From a virus: a DNA stretch of 35,146 bases. The position numbers were made by a program, and so were the translations under genes. The stretch covers positions 1 to 35,146 of the IMG/VR virus record IMGVR_UViG_3300042478_000975; one strand, written 5' to 3'. Below the pieces are notes generated by a model. It saw only the letters and a list, made by a program, of their open reading frames with translations. It was not told the DNA's origin and made no database searches. Positions within the stretch are counted from its first letter, which is position 1, and the number at the start of each line of letters is the position of its first letter. Positions 8,649 to 15,093 of this stretch are shown piece by piece.

Positions 8649-9358
8649 TTATTAATATTGAACCAGGAACCTTTGGTACTATCCGAAATGGTGATATGAT
8701 TGGTGTTGCTAATGTATTAGAACACATACGAAAAATCAACAATGACCCAATGATTCAGTTTCATTTGAAACCTGGAAATGTTAGCTCCGACACACATTGT
8801 CAAACATTCTATGAGATAATGTTGAAGATGACTAACTATTTTTCAACAGAACCAGGTGAACAATCATTGCCTTGGAGAAAAGTTAATGTTTGGGATTTCA
8901 GAGATATATCCGGTGACTTGGTAAAAATACCAAACAATGCACCAATGGAAAAAAAGATTGCTGTATTTCCATTATTTGATGCCCCATACAATCAATGGCG
9001 CAATTGGCCAAAGAATGTATATGAACAGATTATTGCCAAATATTCTACCGAAGAATATAAAGATTATGAAAAAGTAATCTGTAAAAAAGGTGAACCTACC
9101 GAAGCTTGCCCATTTGAAGGCTGGCGGTATTCTACCAATTTCGTTCAGAATTATTACCACATTACCACAGCCGAAATTTTTGTAGGTGGTGATACTGGCT
9201 CTAGTCACTTTGCATGGGCTCTTGACAGGGGACCTAAAGACCTGATATATTACGGATCCAGTAGGGGATTAGTCCACACTTTACCATTTTATTTGATGGA
9301 GGGTAAAGGAAAAATGACGACCTACTGGCTGGACTTTGAAGGTACCAAATGGAACTAA
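8645..9358 (+). CDS. Glycosyltransferase family 9-like protein, second copy
   Basis: This 237-residue protein is the last gene of the glycan cassette and overlaps the previous one by four bases. The best evidence is FVGGDTGSSHFAWALDRG near residue 180, the GT9 donor-binding block (D-T-G-x-x-H-x-A). The N-terminus has NIEPGTFGTIRNGDMIGV, a looser version of the family's start. IAVFPLFDAPYNQWRNWP resembles the block where heptosyltransferases hold W-x-x-W-P. It may pair with the preceding GT9-like protein. Acceptor and sugar are unknown. Confidence 0.78.
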   Translation: MIINIEPGTFGTIRNGDMIGVANVLEHIRKINNDPMIQFHLKPGNVSSDTHCQTFYEIMLKMTNYFSTEPGEQSLPWRKVNVWDFRDISGDLVKIPNNAPMEKKIAVFPLFDAPYNQWRNWPKNVYEQIIAKYSTEEYKDYEKVICKKGEPTEACPFEGWRYSTNFVQNYYHITTAEIFVGGDTGSSHFAWALDRGPKDLIYYGSSRGLVHTLPFYLMEGKGKMTTYWLDFEGTKWN

Positions 9359-9359
9359 A

Positions 9360-9376
9360 ATCCAACAATTTTGGAT
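9360..9376 (+). terminator. Short inverted repeat after the glycan cassette
   Basis: ATCCAA and TTGGAT form a 6-base-pair stem around a 5-base loop, two bases after the stop of the last glycan gene. No T-run follows, so it is a weak candidate for transcription end or RNA processing. It lies upstream of the late promoter. Confidence 0.25.
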
Positions 9377-9441
9377 CGTATATATCTAACCCAATAATTT
9401 AATCGTTGGAAAAAGTTTGTACCATAAAGGTTGAGAAGTTG

Positions 9442-9449
9442 TATAAATA
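9442..9449 (+). promoter_or_regulatory. T4-type late promoter core (TATAAATA)
   Basis: This is a perfect TATAAATA, the -10 element of T4 late promoters, in the 137-base gene-free gap before the cargo block and 46 bases upstream of the ATG at 9496. A ribosome site (AAGGA) follows at 9485-9489. T4 late promoters lack a -35 box and are read with gp55, gp33 and the sliding clamp; no equivalent genes are seen in this window. It would place the block starting at 9496 under late expression. Confidence 0.7.
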
Positions 9450-9495
9450 AGCGACCGGCAACCAAAGTGTGTTGCATATCTAGTAAGGAAATTCA

Positions 9496-10686
9496 ATGTT
9501 ATCATTTAAGTCATTCTTAACGGAAGAATCTGAACAGGGTTCTGAACTTAAACACATTCATCATGCGGAAGATAGGCCATTAATGCATGGCCACGCAGGT
9601 TTTGAACACGCTCATGCAGCTTTGATGAAGGCTCATGAACATATGACTGGTGGCCACAAGAGCACCAACTTAACAATGAAATATGATGGTTCTCCATCAA
9701 TCGTTTTTGGCCACCATCCTAAGAATAATAAATTCTTTGTTGCAACCAAATCAGCATTTAATAAAAATCCAAAAATCAACCATACAGAAGCCGACATTGA
9801 TAAAAATCATGGCCATGCTCCTGGTCTGGCAAAGACACTCAAACACGCATTAAAACATTTACCAAAAGTAACACCAAAAGAAGGTGTATTTCAGGGTGAC
9901 CTGATGCATCATGCTGACACAAAACATTTACATGAAGGATATATTGTAGAAGCAAAAGGTGATGTTTCTTTTACTCCAAACACAATCACTTATACTGCCA
10001 AAGGTAAAGAAGCAGAGAAAGTAAAAAAGTCTAAGGTTGGTGTTGTGGTTCATACACAATACAGCCACGACTTAAAGCATAATACACCCCATGTAGACAT
10101 GAGTAAGTTCAAAGAACATCCAGATGTCCATATTCATGGTGCAGAACACGACACCAGTAAAATTAAACATTCAGCTGAGAATGAAAAACATTTCCAGAAA
10201 CATATGGCTGCAGCCAAAGAAATCCATGACACACATAGTCACAAAATGTATGATGTCGTTCATCCAAAACATAGTGGAGAAGCTGGCCACCTATCAACAT
10301 ACATAAACAAAACAGTAAGACATGACGAAGTGCCAAGTGTTAAAGGATTTAAAGAACATCTACAGAATGCTCATGCAAAATTGGCCGCAAAAGTTTCTAC
10401 TGAGAAGTCTAAATCTGAAAAGACTAAAGAAGGTGCATCACAAATTTCTCATGTAGAAAAACACAAATCACATTATGGAAATTTGTTATCTATGCATCAT
10501 CATTTACACCAAGCCAAAAATGCTTTGGTTAAATCACTAGAAACACATGAAGGACATTACCAACATCACATCGAAGGTAAAAAGTCCAAGCCTGAAGGTT
10601 TCGTAGTTCATCACGATAATCAACCAACCAAATTGGTTAATCGTGCTGAGTTTGCTAAACAAAATTTGTTAAAGGTTAGGAAATGA
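9496..10686 (+). CDS. His-rich ligase/nucleotidyltransferase-like protein with capsid-targeting-type leader
   Basis: This 396-residue basic protein has about 54 His (near 14%). Residues 1-10 (MLSFKSFLTE) match the leader layout of T4 internal head proteins, with Phe at 4 and 7, a hydrophobic residue at 8 and Glu at 10; gp21-type protease would cut after Glu10. The body looks like the covalent nucleotidyltransferase fold of ATP-dependent ligases. KYDGSPSIVFG at residues 62-72 fits motif I (K-x-D-G), followed by FVATKS, GVFQGDLM (130-137), FTPNTITY and a motif V-like KVGVVVHTQY. I recall this phage family as a domain of unknown function (DUF6267). The motifs are visible; ligase activity and packaging are inferred. 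Confidence 0.85.
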   Translation: MLSFKSFLTEESEQGSELKHIHHAEDRPLMHGHAGFEHAHAALMKAHEHMTGGHKSTNLTMKYDGSPSIVFGHHPKNNKFFVATKSAFNKNPKINHTEADIDKNHGHAPGLAKTLKHALKHLPKVTPKEGVFQGDLMHHADTKHLHEGYIVEAKGDVSFTPNTITYTAKGKEAEKVKKSKVGVVVHTQYSHDLKHNTPHVDMSKFKEHPDVHIHGAEHDTSKIKHSAENEKHFQKHMAAAKEIHDTHSHKMYDVVHPKHSGEAGHLSTYINKTVRHDEVPSVKGFKEHLQNAHAKLAAKVSTEKSKSEKTKEGASQISHVEKHKSHYGNLLSMHHHLHQAKNALVKSLETHEGHYQHHIEGKKSKPEGFVVHHDNQPTKLVNRAEFAKQNLLKVRK

Positions 10687-11657
10687 AAAGCTTTAAGGGT
10701 TTTTTAATTGAAGAACAAGGTCGTGGTACTTTAACTGCTTCCGGTAAAACCGGAGAGGACCATCAAAAAAGATATATCGATCCACACATTGGATCCGATA
10801 AACACACTCATGTTTTGGCCAAAGAGCATGATGATATTCCTGCAGGTTCATCTGTAAAACTTCATAAAGCTGAACACATTAATGGAAAAATTCATGTTCA
10901 TGCAGAAGATGAAACCGGTAATCATCATGTAATTCCTATTTCAAAATTACATAAACCGGGTGAAGCTCCTAAAAATAAAGGCCATGAATACGAATCAAAA
11001 TTTGTTGAAAGAATGAAACACCACAAGATTATGCCGGAACACCTATCTGGTGCCGGTTCTTCAAGTGGTACCGATTTTGCAGTTGAAAATAAAAAAAAAG
11101 GTAAGTTTCATGCAGGTACTGTTTCTGGCCATCTACTTAATGGTGAAACGAAAAATGGCACTACAGCGGCTATGGGTCAATTAACAATTCATCACAGTAA
11201 AGATAAAGGTTGGCACATTAAAGATTCACAAAAAGCAAAAAGGCCAGAATATGCTAAACATATAGAAAAGTCTGGCATACTTAATCATATGAACAAACAT
11301 CATCCTGATCCAGAAAAAGAACAATCAACTAGTTCAGGAAGAGCAAAGACTATTGAAATTAAACATCCAAATTTACACCCAGCTGAAGGTTATTTAAAAG
11401 ACCATCATGTTCATGTTTTACAAGTTGGTGGCCACGGAACATATAAAGTTGGTGAGAAAGACGAAACTGGCCATGGACTTCCTTCCATTTCTGGTAAAGG
11501 TAAGTGGCGTATCAGAGAAAAACAAAAAGGTAACAAATCGGCAAGAACTGTTGCTTTTCATCCAGATGGTGTAAAAGGTTTAAACAAAAGTCACATTGAT
11601 TTGGATAAAGATGATGATTTACATAAATTTAAAAAAACATTAGGCCATAGAGATTAA
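10683..11657 (+). CDS. His-rich PD-(D/E)xK nuclease-like protein with capsid-targeting-type leader
   Basis: This 324-residue basic protein has about 36 His (11%) and overlaps the previous gene by four bases. MKSFKGFLIE at residues 1-10 is the second leader of the block. A nuclease-like centre follows: a helix with Glu (HEYESKFVERM, 101-111), G129-T-D131-FAV, then G154-E155-T-K157 and, nine residues after the Lys, GQ. The order E, GxD, ExK, GQ is that of PD-(D/E)xK restriction-type nucleases. The C-terminal half (from about 230) is a basic, probably beta-rich region. If packaged and injected it could cut host or rival DNA, or process phage DNA. Fold and role are inferred from motifs. Confidence 0.8.
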   Translation: MKSFKGFLIEEQGRGTLTASGKTGEDHQKRYIDPHIGSDKHTHVLAKEHDDIPAGSSVKLHKAEHINGKIHVHAEDETGNHHVIPISKLHKPGEAPKNKGHEYESKFVERMKHHKIMPEHLSGAGSSSGTDFAVENKKKGKFHAGTVSGHLLNGETKNGTTAAMGQLTIHHSKDKGWHIKDSQKAKRPEYAKHIEKSGILNHMNKHHPDPEKEQSTSSGRAKTIEIKHPNLHPAEGYLKDHHVHVLQVGGHGTYKVGEKDETGHGLPSISGKGKWRIREKQKGNKSARTVAFHPDGVKGLNKSHIDLDKDDDLHKFKKTLGHRD

Positions 11658-13454
11658 ATGAAATCATTTTTAGAGATAGTTCAAGAAGCTGAATCATCAC
11701 AGAAACATCATGTGATGACTTTTGGTCGCATGAATCCTCCAACCACAGGCCACTTAAAGTTAATTCACAAAGTTAAAGAAGTTGCAGATAAAAACAATGC
11801 AGGACATACTGTTGTGGTATCTCATTCACAAGATTCTAAGAAGAATCCGTTGTCTGGTGAATCTAAAGTTAAACACTTAAAAAGATACGCACCGGGTACT
11901 AATTTAAAATCATCTTCAAAGGAACATCCATCTATCTTTCATCATGCATCCGAATTACACAAACAAGGTGTAACTCATCTTCATGTGGTTGTTGGTTCTG
12001 ACCGTGTTAAAGAATTCAAAGATTCTTTACACAAATACAATGGTGTAAAAGGTAAACATGGTCATTATGATTTCAAAAAAATTACTGTTCATTCTGCTGG
12101 CCATCGTGATCCAGATGCTGAAGGTTCTGAGGGTATGTCTGGCACCAAGATGCGTAGTCATGCAGCTTCAGGTAATTACAAAGAATTCAAAAAAGGTGTA
12201 CCAGAGCACGTTGCGGATAACCACGCAAAAGAACTGTACCATGATACTCGTAAAGGTATGGGAATACATGAAAACATTAACCGTGGTGTGTTCAAAGCAA
12301 TTTTTGTGACTGGTGGACCTGGTTCTGGTAAAGATATCATCATTCGTGAATCCATACCAGAAGCTCGTGCCGTTGAACTCAATGCCAACCAAGCCTATGA
12401 TTACCTTGCGGATAAACAAAAACTATCTGAAAAAACTAGTGATTTCCGCAGAGAGTCTATTCGTAATCGTGGACCTTTGATTATTAATGGACCAGCAGAT
12501 AGTTTTGATAAAATACATTACATCAAAGAAGAATTGGAAGACTTAGGTTATTCTACTATGATGGTATTTGTAAACACCACCAATGAAGTCAGTCAAGAAA
12601 GAAATACCAAATTATCTCGTATGATGGTTGAATCCATCCGGTATGACAAGTGGTCACAAGCTCAGAAAAACAAACAACTTTTTGCCGAATCTTTTGATAA
12701 TTTCATGCAGATAGATAATACAGGTTCAATTGAATCCATTGAGGAAGATATAACAAAAACTTACCTAAATATCAATGAATTCATAGAAAACAAGATGTAT
12801 GGAGATATCTCCTTGTCTTGGTTAGAAAAACGTGGTAAGTTAAATATAGGTAATAACCTAGTGAAGGAAGAAAAAAATGTTCAAAACACTAATAAATTTG
12901 TTAAGATTAAAACCAATCCAGAACTCCGAGCAGCCGGACTCGACAGTTTGTCCCCCGACAACAGAGCAAACGAGCCTCAATCCGATGACATCAGATACAA
13001 CGCTGGCAAGCGACAAAAAACCTACATCTTCAAAACGTACAGCGAAGCCCAACAGCCAACGCTCACCGTCAACCCGGAACCAAAAGAAACCAACTTCTCC
13101 AAAGACAAAGAAAAAGTAAAGAAGAAGCGAATAGTAGATGCACCAACCGTAAGTCAAAGAATACGGAACACCACAGGTGTGGGGCCAGAATTTGATACAC
13201 GCCAGCAGGGAACAGTATATCCCATGTCCGGTCTAGGCGATGTAACATATAGAGAACAAAAAGAATTTAGTAGTTTTAGAAAAACAATTAAAGAGTATAA
13301 AGGCTTTCAAAATGACCCATCTATATCCGATATGGGTGTGGGGGGTGTTTTGAATGGCGCTACTAACTTTGAACCGATGCAGTCCTATAAAGATGCGGAA
13401 CGAAATATTGGTACACAAATAAAAATTAAAAAGAAGAACAAACAGGAGAAATAA
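11658..13454 (+). CDS. Nucleotidyltransferase plus P-loop kinase fusion with leader
   Basis: This 598-residue protein begins directly after the previous stop. Residues 1-10 (MKSFLEIVQE) are a leader of the block. Residues 18-175 are a HIGH-type nucleotidyltransferase: MTFGRMNPPTTGH with T30-G31-H32, VVGSDR, and SGTKMR (161-166) in place of ISSTxIR. Residues 210-370 are a P-loop kinase-like domain with GGPGSGKD (219-226). The order recalls NadR (NMN adenylyltransferase plus ribosylnicotinamide kinase), so NAD salvage is one possibility, but substrate residues were not checked. Residues 400-598 are a polar tail with NPELRAAGLD and QQGTVYPMSGLGDVTYRE blocks that I associate with marine T4-like phages. 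Part of the tail (12915-13215) has unusual C-rich codon use. Confidence 0.88.
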   Translation: MKSFLEIVQEAESSQKHHVMTFGRMNPPTTGHLKLIHKVKEVADKNNAGHTVVVSHSQDSKKNPLSGESKVKHLKRYAPGTNLKSSSKEHPSIFHHASELHKQGVTHLHVVVGSDRVKEFKDSLHKYNGVKGKHGHYDFKKITVHSAGHRDPDAEGSEGMSGTKMRSHAASGNYKEFKKGVPEHVADNHAKELYHDTRKGMGIHENINRGVFKAIFVTGGPGSGKDIIIRESIPEARAVELNANQAYDYLADKQKLSEKTSDFRRESIRNRGPLIINGPADSFDKIHYIKEELEDLGYSTMMVFVNTTNEVSQERNTKLSRMMVESIRYDKWSQAQKNKQLFAESFDNFMQIDNTGSIESIEEDITKTYLNINEFIENKMYGDISLSWLEKRGKLNIGNNLVKEEKNVQNTNKFVKIKTNPELRAAGLDSLSPDNRANEPQSDDIRYNAGKRQKTYIFKTYSEAQQPTLTVNPEPKETNFSKDKEKVKKKRIVDAPTVSQRIRNTTGVGPEFDTRQQGTVYPMSGLGDVTYREQKEFSSFRKTIKEYKGFQNDPSISDMGVGGVLNGATNFEPMQSYKDAERNIGTQIKIKKKNKQEK

Positions 13455-13455
13455 A

Positions 13456-15084
13456 ATGTTCGTTAATAAGTTAAAGATGAATTCCGTTGCTGAAGCTGTA
13501 AAAAAAATTACAGAAAAAGAAGATTCATGTAAAGATGAAGTAAAAAAACATGAAAAAAGACTGCACGGTAAAGATGGTGAAGTCAGCAAGCACGTAGAGA
13601 AAATGCATGAAGAAGAAAGTGAATTGGACGAAGCAGAAAAAGTACCTACTGCAACTGGCATGAGAGTTTACGGTTCTTCCTATGGTAATTCCGCTAAAGC
13701 ACGCCGTGACCAAGTTAAAAAAGAAATTGACACACTCAAAGGTCCTAAGTCTAAAGATTTGATGCAAAAAGACAAAGAAGATTACATGAAAACCAAAGGT
13801 CAATATGATGAAGCTGCCAAGCCAGACTTCTTGGATATGGACAAAGACGGTGACAAGAAAGAGCCAATGAAAAAGGCAGTTGCTGATAAAAAAATGAAAG
13901 AAGATACCGAGTTTAAAGATAAACTGATTGAGGCTCTCAAAGGTAATCAACATAAGATTGATAAGAATAAAAATAACAAGATTGACGCTCAAGACTTTAA
14001 AATTCTCCGAAAAGAAGAATCAGAACAGTTAGATGAATTGAGTCCTGATGCTTTGAAGTCTTATGTTAATAAAGCTAAGCCAGAATTAAGGGCATCTAAA
14101 GAAGTGCGGGATTCAGCTCGTCAAGGTGGTGATGGTAAAACTGCAAATGATATGTATCAATTAGCAAAAAAAAGAACTGCTGGTATCAAACAGGCTAAAG
14201 CAAAATTAAATAAAGAGGATGCACAAGAAGTTGAAGTTGTAATGGATGAGTTAAACGGTTACGCAAAAGTCACCATTGGAGAGCGTTCATTGACAGAGCC
14301 AGAAATGAAAAAGCGTGAAGAAGTTGTTAAGTCTATGAAAAAAGGCTTTGCTGGTTTTAGACAGCGTTATGGAAAAGATGCTAAATCTGTAATGTATGCT
14401 ACTGCTACTAAACAAGCTATGAAAGAAGAACTTGATGAGGCTGTATCTCGTAAAGACTTTCAAATGGTTGCAGATTTAATTAAAACACATGATAACCATG
14501 ATAAACGTAAAGAATTGGCTACACATCACGCTGAAATTTTTCATCGTCAAAATCCAAGATTTGACCGTGCAAAGTTTATGCAAGCTGCAAATGTTCAAGA
14601 AGAAATTGATCCTAGAGTTCGCACCAAAGATACACTAAAAGGTCAAGAAGTAACATCACAATCCGATGATGTTGGTCCCAATTCAAATGGTAGATCCACA
14701 AAAGTAAAATTTCGTGGAGGTCCAATGAAAGAAGAAGTAAAAAGGTCTGATATTCCAGCTTTCATTAGAAAGGCTCGTGGTGACAAACCTTTGACTGTTG
14801 CTGATGTTAAAGCCGGAAGTAAAGATTCTATTTCTTCAAAGGAAAACTTGGCCAAAGCTCGTGGGGTTTCAGAAGGTAAAGGACCTGAGTCTGATACAGT
14901 TCCTTTTGTAACCAATGCTGACCAACCACCTTTTGAAGGACCATATAAGAAAATTGGTTCAACGGTAACAGATAAGTCAGGTGCAAAACATACGCCAATG
15001 TCCCGTGCTAGAGATTTGGCTCGTGCTGCAATGAAACGAATCAAAACAGAGATGTTGGGTAAAGCTCCAGGAAATAACGGCTAA
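13456..15084 (+). CDS. Long charged repeat protein with EF-hand-like loops, probable internal virion protein
   Basis: This 542-residue, very Lys/Glu-rich protein follows a clear AGGAGA ribosome site. It lacks the 10-residue leader at its first Met; MNSVAEAVKKITE, starting at residue 8, could be a divergent one. Two calcium-loop-like motifs are visible: D127-x-D129-x-D131-G, and a fuller one, D169-K-N171-K-N173-N-K-I-D177-A-Q-D180. A modular segment, ESEQLDELSPDALKSYVNKA (189-208), is the same unit that recurs in the next gene. The rest is low-complexity helix. By position and composition I infer a capsid-interior or scaffold-type protein; no enzyme motif is visible. Confidence 0.82.
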   Translation: MFVNKLKMNSVAEAVKKITEKEDSCKDEVKKHEKRLHGKDGEVSKHVEKMHEEESELDEAEKVPTATGMRVYGSSYGNSAKARRDQVKKEIDTLKGPKSKDLMQKDKEDYMKTKGQYDEAAKPDFLDMDKDGDKKEPMKKAVADKKMKEDTEFKDKLIEALKGNQHKIDKNKNNKIDAQDFKILRKEESEQLDELSPDALKSYVNKAKPELRASKEVRDSARQGGDGKTANDMYQLAKKRTAGIKQAKAKLNKEDAQEVEVVMDELNGYAKVTIGERSLTEPEMKKREEVVKSMKKGFAGFRQRYGKDAKSVMYATATKQAMKEELDEAVSRKDFQMVADLIKTHDNHDKRKELATHHAEIFHRQNPRFDRAKFMQAANVQEEIDPRVRTKDTLKGQEVTSQSDDVGPNSNGRSTKVKFRGGPMKEEVKRSDIPAFIRKARGDKPLTVADVKAGSKDSISSKENLAKARGVSEGKGPESDTVPFVTNADQPPFEGPYKKIGSTVTDKSGAKHTPMSRARDLARAAMKRIKTEMLGKAPGNNG

Positions 15085-15093
15085 GGTAAAAAC

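Noticed and set aside
13525-13992. 155-codon frame on the minus strand
   Set aside because: It is antisense to the Lys/Glu-rich gene at 13456. Long antisense frames arise there because AAA and GAA codons reverse to TTT and TTC, giving a Phe-rich product with no motif and no ribosome site.
14643-15044. 133-codon frame on the minus strand
   Set aside because: It is a shadow of the 13456 gene with no ribosome site or recognisable domain; the sense frame has clear phage motifs.
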